Shown: positions 43,563 through 52,469, counted from the first letter of the stretch. The stretch: DNA of 64,000 bases from Bacillota bacterium (GCA_023418475.1 JAEZZO010000032.1:1-64000); one strand, 5' to 3'. A program made the numbers and translations. Notes: a model not told the origin generated them from the letters alone.

Positions 43563-45158
43563 TTAGCCCCAGTCTTCATTCAACCAATTACGTAGAAGCT
43601 GTGCCACTGCTTCCGGTTTTTCATCAACAAATTTCTCAATCATTCGACGTACTTCCGATACCTCATTAAATTCAATGTCCTCAATTGACTGATTTTCTTT
43701 CGTCGTAGCAAGCAGCTGCTCTACGGATAACTCTGGCTCAAGTTCCGTAACCTCAACCGGTCTCACTCCCTTAAATACCACAAAGATCAACAATCCGACA
43801 ATAAGTACTACCAATGCGATCTGAATATAGTCTGTCCAGTTCGTGGTTGTTGTTTTCGGAATAAATACCGGCTGTTCCCAGGCCGTTATTGTAACACCAC
43901 CAACCGGCACACCGGTTGCACTTGAAACAAGTGTCTTTAAATTATCATCAACGGTTAACGGCTTTACTTCACTGTTTGCAGCAACATAAGCTGAATAAGT
44001 AGTCCCTTTTAATGCTCCGCTTTTCTCCAGATCCTCCTGTTTTAAAGTAACTACTTTCGTTAGCACGATGCCAATCGTTGACTTATCAGGAAGTACTGCA
44101 CCCACCTCATACTCCGTATTGGTCACTCTCTGATTTTGTATGTACTTATATTCAGAGCTTTCCGACTTGCTGTTAGAGGAAGAAGGGTTGCTGACATCAT
44201 AGCTTGTTCCATCATTTGACGATGTTCCGGGAACCCCTCCTGATGATCCTGTATTTTGGGTGGATGTATTTTTGCTGTAACTGTAATAACCCTGATCCAT
44301 ACCATCCGGAACAGAGTATTCTGTATACATTTCATTCACTTTATTCATGTTAAAATTCAGGTTGGGAGCTATTTCCACATCGTCATAACCCCCATTCTTA
44401 ATCAGCAGCATATACAAATTATTAATAAAAGTATTTCTAAGTCTTTCTTTATAATCTTCATTACTGCTGGCTTTTCCCGAATAAAGATCATCATTACCGC
44501 CGTATAACAGATTACCCTTTTGATCAGAAACCTTAATCTTATCGGTATTTTCATTACCGATCACTGCAGCTACCACCTGCGCGATTGTCTCCGCACTCTC
44601 GGGCTTGAATTTCTCATTTACAGTGAGAAGCACACTTGCACTGGTATCTTCTTTTTTATCGGTAAAAATATTAGAACTGCTTTCCTTGGGTATATAATAA
44701 ACCTCGGCATTATCAACGCCGTCCATTTCTTTAATTTTACTTTTCAGCTTGTTCTGAAAATACAAATTCACCTTTAGTACACGATCTGCATTTGTTGTAC
44801 TAAGACTATTGCCAAGCAGCTCATCCAGAGAAATATCATTCGTTGTGATATCATTACTGGCTAAAAGCAGCAATGCATCGGAAGAACTTTTGCTTTCCAC
44901 CGATATCGTTAAGGTATTCTCATCAAATTTGTATTTGTAATTATTCTTCTTTAGAAGGTCAACAACACTACTGGCTTCCGTCGCATTCTCACAAACCTTT
45001 AACTGTGTATATTCCACTTTATTCATAAGAATAATCAAGATTGCAAACGCTAAAATAATTACACAGGCTACACTTACAATCATTGTTTTCTGCTTTTTTG
45101 TATATTTGTTCCATATATCCAATAGCTGTTTCGGTATCTTCTTAAGCCTTTCTGCCAT
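43563..45158 (-). CDS. fliF: MS-ring protein FliF
   Basis: The 531-residue MS ring subunit, first platform of the basal body. Membrane helices lie near the N-terminus (MIVSVACVIILAFAILIILM) and near 440-460 (DYIQIALVVLIVGLLIFVVF), with ring-building motifs between and a C-terminal FliG-binding tail (EVRRMIEKFVDEKPEAVAQL). Of two ATGs the second (45158) is spaced eight bases from AGGAGC. A Ser/Gly-rich insert lies at about 290-335. Confidence 0.96.
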   Translation of the reverse strand: MAERLKKIPKQLLDIWNKYTKKQKTMIVSVACVIILAFAILIILMNKVEYTQLKVCENATEASSVVDLLKKNNYKYKFDENTLTISVESKSSSDALLLLASNDITTNDISLDELLGNSLSTTNADRVLKVNLYFQNKLKSKIKEMDGVDNAEVYYIPKESSSNIFTDKKEDTSASVLLTVNEKFKPESAETIAQVVAAVIGNENTDKIKVSDQKGNLLYGGNDDLYSGKASSNEDYKERLRNTFINNLYMLLIKNGGYDDVEIAPNLNFNMNKVNEMYTEYSVPDGMDQGYYSYSKNTSTQNTGSSGGVPGTSSNDGTSYDVSNPSSSNSKSESSEYKYIQNQRVTNTEYEVGAVLPDKSTIGIVLTKVVTLKQEDLEKSGALKGTTYSAYVAANSEVKPLTVDDNLKTLVSSATGVPVGGVTITAWEQPVFIPKTTTTNWTDYIQIALVVLIVGLLIFVVFKGVRPVEVTELEPELSVEQLLATTKENQSIEDIEFNEVSEVRRMIEKFVDEKPEAVAQLLRNWLNEDWG

Positions 45159-45218
45159 TACCATTGCTCCTATGTGTTATTTTCTATTCAAAAGAAAACA
45201 AATCACTTACCCTCTTAA

Positions 45219-45527
45219 CTAAAACTGAAGGTTCATGATCTCTTTGTATGCATCCAGCACCCCATTACGAAGGGCAACAGTATATTGAAGCGAAATGTTT
45301 GCTTTTTGCTGTGCAACCAAAAGATCAGCAGTATTATTTGTTATTCCCATGGAATAAGCGGTTTCTGCTTCCTTAGCAGCATTGGTATAGCTGTTAGTAT
45401 CCTTTACCTGACTGATTGCTGCTTGAAATAGACTATCAAAGGTAGCATTTCTGTCCGGCTCAACAGCAGCCATATTTTTTGCGTAATTTCCGTAATTGGC
45501 TATATTGCCAACAGAAGATATATTCAT
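45219..45527 (-). CDS. fliE: basal body protein FliE
   Basis: A 102-residue, mostly helical rod-adaptor protein that joins the MS ring to the rod. The C-terminal half DLLVAQQKANISLQYTVALR then N-G-V-L-D-A-Y-K-E-I-M-N-L-Q is the family signature. Between flgC and fliF, the standard place. Confidence 0.95.
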   Translation of the reverse strand: MNISSVGNIANYGNYAKNMAAVEPDRNATFDSLFQAAISQVKDTNSYTNAAKEAETAYSMGITNNTADLLVAQQKANISLQYTVALRNGVLDAYKEIMNLQF

Positions 45528-45625
45528 ATTCAGTCTCCGTTTCTGCTGCGAACCTCCCGGGTCAGACAGCAGTCTTTATTCATTTTACAAGAAACGAACC
45601 GGCTTCCCGGCTCATCTTATTCTTC

Positions 45626-46063
45626 TTATTTTCCAATTTCCAAACCTTTTAATGCCATGCTTTTACCTGCATTGAAAGCTGTGACATTGGCCTCGAAGGA
45701 ACGTGATGCATCGATCATATCCGTCATTTCCTGTACTATATTCACATTTGGATAAGTGACATATCCATCCTCATCCGCATCCGGATGGGAAGGGTCATAT
45801 ACTTTTCTCATTGTTGATTTTGTATCATCTGCGACAGCTGTTACCTTAACACCATTACCTGCGGCATCCGTAGCTCTTGTTAGCACATCTCCGAAAGAGC
45901 CTCCGTCCTTTTCCGCGAATACGGTTACTTTTCTTTTATAAACATTGCCATCTGCATCACGGGTTGTATTTACATTCGCTATATTCTGAGAAATAATATC
46001 CATTCTCAGTCTCTGCGCTGTCATTCCGCTTGCACTGACGTTCAGTGAGTTTATCGTTGACAT
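45626..46063 (-). CDS. flgC: flagellar rod protein FlgC
   Basis: A 145-residue proximal rod protein with the N-terminal rod motif (LNVSASGMTAQRLRMDIISQ then N-I-A-N-V-N-T-T) and C-terminal IDASRSFEANVTAFNAGKSM. GGAGGAAA precedes the ATG. Confidence 0.96.
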   Translation of the reverse strand: MSTINSLNVSASGMTAQRLRMDIISQNIANVNTTRDADGNVYKRKVTVFAEKDGGSFGDVLTRATDAAGNGVKVTAVADDTKSTMRKVYDPSHPDADEDGYVTYPNVNIVQEMTDMIDASRSFEANVTAFNAGKSMALKGLEIGK

Positions 46064-46104
46064 ACAATTTCCTCCAACCGATTTTTCATATCATTTTATC
46101 ATAA

Positions 46105-46137
46105 GATCTGACAGGCTTCATCAGCCTGTCTCAGATC
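46105..46137 (-). other. hairpin between flgB and flgC
   Basis: GATCTGACAGGCT and AGCCTGTCTCAGATC pair with a two-base bulge and a TCATC loop (13 bp). On neither strand is there a clear T run, so an mRNA processing or stability element is more likely than a terminator. Confidence 0.4.
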
Positions 46138-46179
46138 ATTTAACATCCCTGTTATTTCCACAATCCATTTATGTAAAGC

Positions 46180-46569
46180 CTAACGTGCTGAGAGTACCGT
46201 TTTAATACGGCCAAACTCCTGACTCATTGAATCTAGTAATGCATAGTAGCGAATTTGACTATCTGCCAAATAGGTCTGTTCTGTCTCCATATCTACATTA
46301 TTTCCATCAAGCCGATAGCTTAAATCAGCATTATCCGTATAGATCGTCGGATCAAGAGAATTTAAATCCGCGTTATCTACAGCCTTGTCCAAAGAGCCTC
46401 CATCTGAAAGTGCTGATTTTAGATATGATTCGAATTGCACATCCTGTCTCTTATAATTTGGAGTATCATTGTTTGCAATATTATTAGCAATAACATCATA
46501 TCTTGTCAGAGTTGCATTCGCTGCCTTGTTGAGTACATTAATGTAATTAAATGCGTTTGAGCCTATCAT
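46180..46569 (-). CDS. flgB: flagellar rod protein FlgB
   Basis: A 129-residue proximal rod protein and first gene of the fla/che operon. N-terminal motif A-T-L-T-R-Y-D-V-I-A-N-N-I-A-N-N-D-T-P-N-Y-K-R is typical; the C-terminal half has NNVDMETEQTYLADSQIRYY. An AAAGGAGTG site precedes the ATG. The 275-bp gap to codY holds the operon promoter region. Confidence 0.96.
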   Translation of the reverse strand: MIGSNAFNYINVLNKAANATLTRYDVIANNIANNDTPNYKRQDVQFESYLKSALSDGGSLDKAVDNADLNSLDPTIYTDNADLSYRLDGNNVDMETEQTYLADSQIRYYALLDSMSQEFGRIKTVLSAR

Positions 46570-46735
46570 TGCTACACTCCTTTCCTATAATAATTATTAT
46601 AATAAATATTAAGAAAAACACAAGATTTATTTGAAAAAATAGTAGATTAATACTAATCCTTGTATAATTTTAGTACTATTTCCAACTTATTGAAGATAAA
46701 AACTATTAATTTTGAAGAATTCCTATATTTTATCA

Positions 46736-46763
46736 ATTTTACTAAATTATGTATTTTTGTAAA
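46736..46763 (-). promoter_or_regulatory. candidate fla/che operon promoter
   Basis: Minus strand -35 TTTACA (46758-46763) and -10 TAAAAT (46736-46741), 16 bp apart, lie 166 bp before flgB. The whole gap 46570-46844 is very AT-rich, so other boxes are possible. A CodY-box-like palindromic stretch, AATTTTGAAGAATT, lies just downstream of the -10 (46708-46721). No sigma-D box and no c-di-GMP riboswitch was seen here. Confidence 0.4.
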
Positions 46764-46844
46764 AAAAAGGACCTATGAGAAATTTCCCTCACAAATCCAT
46801 TTGATAGTAAAAATCCATTTGTATTTTATTATTATACATTTATT

Positions 46845-47618
46845 TTAATTATTATTCACTTTTTTCAGTTCATCAAATACAACATCATTAAGCACTCTGA
46901 TATACGTCCCTTTCATTCCGGAAGATCGCGATTCAATTACTCCGGCACTCTCAAACTTACGAAGGGCATTAACAATTACAGACCTTGTAATACCAACACG
47001 ATCCGCGATCTTACTTGCAACCAGAATACCTTCATTTCCTTTTAATTCTTCAAATATATGAGTAATTGCTTCCAGTTCCGAAAAGGATAATGTACCTATT
47101 GCTGATTTTACAATCTGTACCTTTCGATTCTCCTCAGCACTTTCTTCGTTGACAGACCTCATCATTTCAAGACCTACAACGGTTGTTCCATATTCACTTA
47201 ATATTATATCGTCCAAATTGTATTGCGGACCATTCTTATATAAGAATAATGTTCCAAGTCTTTCTCCTGCTATATCAATCGGAGTGATAATAGCCTGATA
47301 GGTATCTACATCATCAAACTCAAATCCCAGCGTTCTTAAGTTGACATTTTCCTTTGTTGACAGTATATTCAAGAGTCTCTCATTTAATAAGCCGTCAATA
47401 TGCCTACCCACTGCATCCTTAATCAATTCCTTAATTTCGTTGATATCATTACGATTCTTAACGCCCAATACCTTCCCTTTGCGACTGATCACCAATACAT
47501 TGGATGACAGTATCTCACTAAGGACTATACAGATGTCATTAAATACTACCTTATGTGAATTATTATTGTGCAGAAGGTTATTAATCTTTCTCGTCTTATC
47601 CAGCAACTGTACGCTCAT
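46845..47618 (-). CDS. codY: GTP-sensing transcriptional regulator CodY
   Basis: A 257-residue global regulator that senses GTP and branched-chain amino acids. The N-terminal GAF domain starts MSVQLLDKTRKINNLLHNN, and the C-terminal winged helix-turn-helix is NEGILVASKIADRVGITRSV then I-V-N-A-L-R-K-F-E-S-A-G. By family knowledge it binds AATTTTCWGAAAATT-like sites. It lies directly upstream of flgB, as in Bacillus subtilis, where CodY represses fla/che. GGGAGG precedes the ATG. Confidence 0.97.
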   Translation of the reverse strand: MSVQLLDKTRKINNLLHNNNSHKVVFNDICIVLSEILSSNVLVISRKGKVLGVKNRNDINEIKELIKDAVGRHIDGLLNERLLNILSTKENVNLRTLGFEFDDVDTYQAIITPIDIAGERLGTLFLYKNGPQYNLDDIILSEYGTTVVGLEMMRSVNEESAEENRKVQIVKSAIGTLSFSELEAITHIFEELKGNEGILVASKIADRVGITRSVIVNALRKFESAGVIESRSSGMKGTYIRVLNDVVFDELKKVNNN

Positions 47619-47698
47619 TAAATGTTTCCTCCCAGCTTTCTTTGCTCCCCATAAATCTCAAAAGTCCATAGAATATATTCAACTATTCAATGGAATAA

Positions 47699-47770
47699 GG
47701 TAATACAACCAGAGGAAATATCCAATTGTACTACCTTTTAAATTTTATCATATATTATTGGTAAAAACAA
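47699..47770 (-). promoter_or_regulatory. codY promoter and 5'-terminal hairpin
   Basis: Minus strand -35 TTGTTT (47765-47770) and -10 TAAAAT (47742-47747) are 17 bp apart. Transcription would begin near 47735, exactly where a hairpin starts: GGTAGTACAA (47735-47726) with TTGTATTACC (47708-47699), one wobble pair. A hairpin at the very 5' end often protects mRNA from decay. Confidence 0.55.
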
Positions 47771-47862
47771 TAGTATTTTCTATGTTTTCAATATATTATT
47801 AGATAATTTTTGTAAATTCCAAGTTATTTTTTATATTTTCTTAATTAGCAAAAATATTATAT

Positions 47863-49920
47863 TTATTTCACATCACTTACAACATAACCACACTTATCAT
47901 TCTCACAAACCAGTTTATTTCCCTTTTCCACCATAACACCACCACATTTTTCACAACGGATAGCCGACGGTTTCTGCCATGTCATAAAAACACACTCGGG
48001 ATTATTCACACATCCGTAATATTTTCTTCCTTTTTTCGTTTTGCGGATCACAATATCTCCGCCACAGTTCGGGCAGGTTAAACCAATTTTCTCAAGATAT
48101 GGTTTTGTATTCTTACAGTCCGGGAAACCCGGGCAAGCAAGAAATTTACCATGCGGTCCATATTTTACTACCATATTTTTACCGCACAGATCACAGATCT
48201 CATCTGAAACCTCATCCTCTATATGGATTTTATCAAGCTTGGACTCAGCACTGATTACCGCTTCCTCCAGATCGGGATAGAAGTTACTTACTACTGTCTT
48301 CCAATTAATTGTTCCATCTTCCACACAGTCAAGAAGCGATTCCATATTAGCCGTAAAATTCACGTCAACAATACTTGAGAAAGCACATTTCATAATATTA
48401 TTCACTGCTTCTCCCAGTTCCGTGACATACAGATTTTTATTTTCTTTCGCGACATAACGCCGCATTATGATGGTGGTTATAGTAGGTGAATACGTACTTG
48501 GTCTGCCAATACCAAGCTCTTCCAATGTTTTAACCAGAGACGCTTCTGTGTAATGAGCAGGGGGTTGGGTAAAATGCTGACTTTCACAAAGCTGCAGAAG
48601 TTCCAGCTTATCGCCTTCTTTCAGATTTTCAAAACCTGGTTGATTGTCCTCTTCTTCCTCTTCCGGCGTATATACTTTCATAAAGCCTTCAAATATAAGC
48701 TTTGATGCAGAGGCTGTAAAGCGAAAAGCATCCGCATCGATTTTCAAAGTAGATGTTTCGTATCTTGCAGGCTGCATCCTGCTTGCTACAAATCTCTTCC
48801 AAATCAATTGATAAAGTCTGAACAGGTCTCGGCTTAAGGATTCCTTTATATCATTCGGTGATAAGTCTACATAGGTTGGACGGATTGCTTCATGTGCATC
48901 CTGTATCTTCTTTCCGGTCCTTCCCTGATTTTCTCCCTGTGCAACAAACAATTCACCATAATTATCTTTAATATGCTGCTTCACAGCCTGATCCGCTTCG
49001 TCGCTGATACGAACAGAATCGGTACGAAGATAAGTTATTAAACCTATTGTACCATGTCCTTTCACATCAACACCTTCATAAAGCTGCTGCGCCAGCTGCA
49101 TTGTTTTTTGTGTAGAATAATTTAATATCTTAGCTGCTTCCTGCTGCAAGGTACTCGTTGTGAAAGGAAGTGCTGCTTTGCGCAGACGTTCGGTTTTCTT
49201 AATTTCATGTACCAAAAATTCAGCGTTTTGAAGCTGCTCCAATATTTCCTTCATCTCCGCTTCAGAACGTACTTCCTTCTTAGCTGTATATAATTTTGCC
49301 GACAAAGGTTTTTTCTTTCCCTTTATATTAAACTCTGCATCCAAATTCCAGTACTCTTCCGGTACAAATGCATTGATCTCTTCTTCTCTGTCACATATAA
49401 TACGAAGTGCAACCGATTGAACTCTTCCTGCACTTAAGCCACGCTTCACCTTCGACCATAAAAGCGGACTGATTTTGTATCCCACCATTCGGTCAAGTAC
49501 TCTTCTTGCCTGCTGTGCATTCACCAGATCCATATCAATCTCTCTGGCCTGCTTAATTGAGGATTTTACTGCATTCTTCGTTATTTCATTAAAGGTAATT
49601 CTGCTGGTGAGTTTATCTTCCAGCTTAAGTGTCTGTGCCAGATGCCAGGAAATTGCTTCACCTTCACGATCAGGGTCAGTTGCAAGATATATTTTATCCG
49701 CTTTTCTTACTTCTTTTCGCAGCTTTGCAAGCAAATCTCCTTTTCCTCTGATCGTTATATATCTGGGTTCATAATTATTTTCTGTATCTATCCCTAATTG
49801 GCTCTTAGGCAAATCTCTGACATGACCATTTGACGCAAGAACTTCATAATTGGTTCCCAAAAATTTCTTTATCGTTTTTGCCTTTGCCGGAGATTCTACA
49901 ATTACAAGATATCTTGGCAT
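47863..49920 (-). CDS. topA: DNA topoisomerase I
   Basis: A 685-residue type IA topoisomerase that relaxes negative supercoils. The TOPRIM domain has E9 (VIVESPAKAKT) and D82-x-D84-x-E86 (ATDPDREGE). The active tyrosine is Y297 in GLITYLRTDSVRIS. Three C-terminal four-cysteine zinc fingers follow (C-D-L-C, C-P-N-C and C-E-K-C pairs with their partners). Located between dprA and codY, as in many Firmicutes. Confidence 0.98.
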   Translation of the reverse strand: MPRYLVIVESPAKAKTIKKFLGTNYEVLASNGHVRDLPKSQLGIDTENNYEPRYITIRGKGDLLAKLRKEVRKADKIYLATDPDREGEAISWHLAQTLKLEDKLTSRITFNEITKNAVKSSIKQAREIDMDLVNAQQARRVLDRMVGYKISPLLWSKVKRGLSAGRVQSVALRIICDREEEINAFVPEEYWNLDAEFNIKGKKKPLSAKLYTAKKEVRSEAEMKEILEQLQNAEFLVHEIKKTERLRKAALPFTTSTLQQEAAKILNYSTQKTMQLAQQLYEGVDVKGHGTIGLITYLRTDSVRISDEADQAVKQHIKDNYGELFVAQGENQGRTGKKIQDAHEAIRPTYVDLSPNDIKESLSRDLFRLYQLIWKRFVASRMQPARYETSTLKIDADAFRFTASASKLIFEGFMKVYTPEEEEEDNQPGFENLKEGDKLELLQLCESQHFTQPPAHYTEASLVKTLEELGIGRPSTYSPTITTIIMRRYVAKENKNLYVTELGEAVNNIMKCAFSSIVDVNFTANMESLLDCVEDGTINWKTVVSNFYPDLEEAVISAESKLDKIHIEDEVSDEICDLCGKNMVVKYGPHGKFLACPGFPDCKNTKPYLEKIGLTCPNCGGDIVIRKTKKGRKYYGCVNNPECVFMTWQKPSAIRCEKCGGVMVEKGNKLVCENDKCGYVVSDVK

Positions 49921-49976
49921 ATCGATGTTTCCCTCATTTCTACATATATAATTGTATGTTTGTATATATTTATAAA

Positions 49977-51116
49977 CTAGACCTGTATGATATAGTAGTT
50001 CGTCCTTGTCTGTTTTATAAAGCCCGCCAGTTCAAGAAACAAGAGCTGTTCCATCAATAAATCCACCGGCAGCTTTGTCTGCATGGCTATTTGTTCCACA
50101 TGCATGGGCTGTAAACTTAAACAAGCATACACTATTTTCCCATCTGATTCAAGAAATTTATTATTTTTTTTAAAATCATTTGCTTTTGCATTATAATTTG
50201 GTATGAAATCTTCCAGAATATCTTTAGGAGATGTTACTAATTTTGCCCCCATTTTAATTAAATTATTACAACCACAGCTAAGTGCGTCCGTTACTCTTCC
50301 AGGCAGCGTATAGATCTCCTTTCCCTGCTCCAATCCCATATCCACCGTAATGAGAGAACCACTTTTCTCTCTGGCTTCAATTACTAAAATTGCATCACAT
50401 AATCCACTGATAATACGGTTACGCATGGGAAAATTACCGGCTAAGGGTGCCACTCCCGGTGCATATTCAGAAATAATTCCACCCTCCATCATAATTTCCC
50501 GGTATAAATTAATATTCTCTTTCGGATAACAGATATCTATTCCGCAGCCGAGGACGCCGTAGGTTTTGCCACCATGCCGGAAAGCACCCTCATGTGCATA
50601 GGAATCAACTCCCCTGGCCAAACCGCTGATAATTCCGATGCCTTGTTTTGCTGCCTCCGCAGCAAAATATCTTGCCATTTCTCTTCCATAATCCGAACAA
50701 TCCCTGGCACCAACAATAGCCAGCAATTTCTCATCCGTCGCGGGAAGGCTGCCTTTTATATAAAGTGCAAAGGGTGAACCGTAAATATGACGCAGCTTAT
50801 CCGGATAACAAACATCTTCCTTTGAAACAAAATATATGCCATTCTTTTCCAGTTTAGCATAATTTTTTCGTATAATATCTGTATTCCTGTTTTGACAGAT
50901 ATGTTCCACATCAGCTTCCGTAAATCTAACTTTATTTATACCTGCTTCCCTGACTCTCATTAAATCCTCTCGTGACGCTTGAAATAACTCCCTCGAATTT
51001 GTAAAGTATTGCAACAAAAAATCTATCTTCTTTATTCCTATATTTTTCAAATTAGCCAGCCAATAATTATATTCCTGATCTGATATATTACTATTTTCAT
51101 TTCCTTTTTCTGTCAT
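49977..51116 (-). CDS. dprA: DNA processing protein DprA (Smf)
   Basis: Loads RecA on incoming single-stranded DNA during natural transformation. The Rossmann-like core has LAIVGARDCSDYGREMARYF and GIGIISGLARGVDSYAHEGA, then TYGVLGCGIDICYPKENINL; the N-terminal SAM-like and the C-terminal winged-helix DML1-like regions are also present. The ATG at 51116 is preceded by AAGGAT; a TTG at 51143 is less likely. Forms the comM-dprA-topA group, but comM upstream is broken by the prophage. Confidence 0.95.
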   Translation of the reverse strand: MTEKGNENSNISDQEYNYWLANLKNIGIKKIDFLLQYFTNSRELFQASREDLMRVREAGINKVRFTEADVEHICQNRNTDIIRKNYAKLEKNGIYFVSKEDVCYPDKLRHIYGSPFALYIKGSLPATDEKLLAIVGARDCSDYGREMARYFAAEAAKQGIGIISGLARGVDSYAHEGAFRHGGKTYGVLGCGIDICYPKENINLYREIMMEGGIISEYAPGVAPLAGNFPMRNRIISGLCDAILVIEAREKSGSLITVDMGLEQGKEIYTLPGRVTDALSCGCNNLIKMGAKLVTSPKDILEDFIPNYNAKANDFKKNNKFLESDGKIVYACLSLQPMHVEQIAMQTKLPVDLLMEQLLFLELAGFIKQTRTNYYIIQV

Positions 51117-51201
51117 TTTATCCTTCACTCCCTTATCAAACAATCCGTTACTGTACTTTTATCTATCGTATACCCCGCTTCATTCTATCCTTTGCATCAG
51201 A

Positions 51202-51702
51202 TTATTCTCCCCAATACTTCTGGTCAATACTTCTGTAACAGATTGCCTCACTGATGTGTTTTTTTGATATTATTATACTTTGATCCAAATCCGCTATGGT
51301 ACGGGCTACTTTCAGAATACGGTGATATGCTCTTGCACTCAAATTCATCTTAACAAAAGCCTCCTCAAGCAGTTCCTGTTCTTTCGCCTCCAAAATACAG
51401 TATTTTTTTATGGTCCGGGGAGTTAACTGAGAATTGAAATAAATATTCTGGTCTTTATAACGTTCTGTCTGAATTCTTCTTGCGATTCCAACACGTTTCC
51501 GAATATCTTCCGATGTTTCTTCTAATTCCTGCAGTTGCAGTTCCTTGTAATTCATCTGCAGCGCTTCAATACAAATGTCAAAACGATCCAACAATGGCTG
51601 AGATATCCTGCCCAGATACCGTTTTACCATATTTACGGAACAGTTGCATTTATTGCGGTCCGGATAATAACCGCAGCTGCACGGATTCATCCATATATAC
51701 AT
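51202..51702 (-). pseudogene. comM: comM/yifB 3' part, cut off by prophage insertion
   Basis: The C-terminal third of a YifB/ComM AAA+ helicase of the magnesium-chelatase type, from M-N-P-C-S-C-G-Y-Y-P-D onward (arginine finger region, GRISQPLLDRFDICIEA, and the C-terminal FVKMNLSARAYHRILKVART). The Walker A and B motifs and the N-terminal Lon-like domain, about 345 residues, are missing. Similarity starts at 51690; the sequence before it (M-Y-I-W) belongs to the inserted element. In other bacteria ComM drives branch migration in transformation. Precise excision of the prophage could restore it. Confidence 0.85.
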
Positions 51703-51722
51703 TTTACACTAATATTTATAAC

Positions 51723-51770
51723 ATAGAAAAAGCGTCCTAAGTATTATGATTTAAGGGACGCTTTTTCTAT
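51723..51770. terminator. strong bidirectional terminator at the prophage edge
   Basis: ATAGAAAAAGCGTCC (51723-51737) and GGACGCTTTTTCTAT (51756-51770) are perfectly complementary over 15 bp, with T runs on both strands. It begins at the base before the stop of the 57-residue gene and about 20 bp from the comM remnant, so it insulates the host operon from the prophage. Confidence 0.8.
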
Positions 51771-51944
51771 CTACCTATTATAATATATAATCATTAAGTC
51801 AATACAATCTCTAGCAAATGTTAGGTCTTTTAGTGTATATTTCGACATCTTGTTAATTAATACATCCATATTGATATCGTTTGATTGTAAATCTTCTGTG
51901 ATTAAATCCAGACAACAAACAGTCGAGTTAATATTGTTATTCAA
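51771..51944 (-). CDS. unknown 57-residue protein under a LexA-like controlled promoter
   Basis: A minus-strand gene too short for standard calling. It starts with TTG at 51942-51944, with AAGGGGGA six bases upstream, and reads MNNNINSTVCCLDLITEDLQ and then a helical part ending TFARDCIDLMIIYYNR. It has a clear promoter (TTGAAA-17-TATAAT), a LexA-like box in the spacer and a strong terminator right after the stop, so it is a complete small transcription unit. No known domain; I looked for a Spo0E-like motif and did not find the key Asp. An induction or excision role is a guess. Confidence 0.6.
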   Translation of the reverse strand: MNNNINSTVCCLDLITEDLQSNDINMDVLINKMSKYTLKDLTFARDCIDLMIIYYNR

Positions 51945-51994
51945 ATTAAATCCCCCTTAATTTTTATCAGTCGTATGGTAGTGAAATTATTGTT

Positions 51995-52023
51995 ATTATA
52001 GCAGAACATTTGTTCTATTTCAA
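51995..52023 (-). promoter_or_regulatory. promoter with LexA-like box in its spacer
   Basis: Minus strand -35 TTGAAA (52018-52023), -10 TATAAT (51995-52000), spacer 17 bp. The spacer contains AGAACAAATGTTCT (52003-52016), which fits the Gram-positive SOS core GAACnnnnGTTC. Repressor bound here would block RNA polymerase. Confidence 0.7.
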
Positions 52024-52075
52024 CAATAATCTTGTCTAATTTAATATTGTGCATTAATGCGATATGGCATTTAGG

Positions 52076-52091
52076 TATGCCGTGTGGCATA
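52076..52091. promoter_or_regulatory. palindromic operator, probably of the XRE repressor
   Basis: TATGCCgtgtGGCATA is a perfect 6+4+6 palindrome. A further half-site pair, ATGGCAT at 52064-52070 and GGTATGCC, overlaps it, giving at least three GGCAT/ATGCC half-sites between the divergent promoters of the 57-residue gene and the XRE gene, the usual place for a phage repressor operator. Confidence 0.55.
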
Positions 52092-52154
52092 TCGTTTTAA
52101 AGTAATATTGTTTGTATATCTCCCTCGTGTTACTATTTTCCGGAGGTATAAATC

Positions 52155-52445
52155 ATGAAAATAGATAAGCGAGATATCGGAAACAGAGCATATGCAGCCA
52201 GAGATAGCCTAAGCCTAAAGCAATTAGATGTAAGTCTTGCAATAGGAATACACCAAGCTACATATTCAAAATTTGAAAATGGAAAATATGATATGCCTAT
52301 GACCGAATTAATTAAATTATGCGAATATTTACACATATCAGTATCTTGGCTGCTCGGTGAAAAAACAGATAACAAATTAACCGATTCCGAATATGCTGAA
52401 TTACAAGCATATAGGCAATATCTTATAAGTAAACGTAGCAAATAA
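52155..52445 (+). CDS. XRE-family helix-turn-helix protein, probable prophage repressor
   Basis: A 96-residue protein that is almost entirely a Cro/C1-type domain (DSLSLKQLDVSLAIGIHQAT then Y-S-K-F-E-N-G-K-Y-D-M-P) with a short C-terminal dimer or tail helix. GGAGG precedes the ATG. One of only two convincing plus-strand genes on the prophage side, divergent from the 57-residue gene. It lacks a LexA-like protease domain, so it would not be cleaved itself in SOS; indirect control is more likely. Confidence 0.75.
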   Translation: MKIDKRDIGNRAYAARDSLSLKQLDVSLAIGIHQATYSKFENGKYDMPMTELIKLCEYLHISVSWLLGEKTDNKLTDSEYAELQAYRQYLISKRSK

Positions 52446-52469
52446 ATCCATATAATCCCCATAAACTAA

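Noticed and set aside
46570..46844. c-di-GMP riboswitch upstream of flgB, as in Clostridioides difficile
   Set aside because: No GEMM-like conserved loops; the region is AT-rich without GC stems.
51771..51944. Spo0E-like phosphatase for the 57-residue protein
   Set aside because: The S-Q-x-L-D signature is absent; only the trailing L-I-x-x-Y-Y pattern is vaguely similar.
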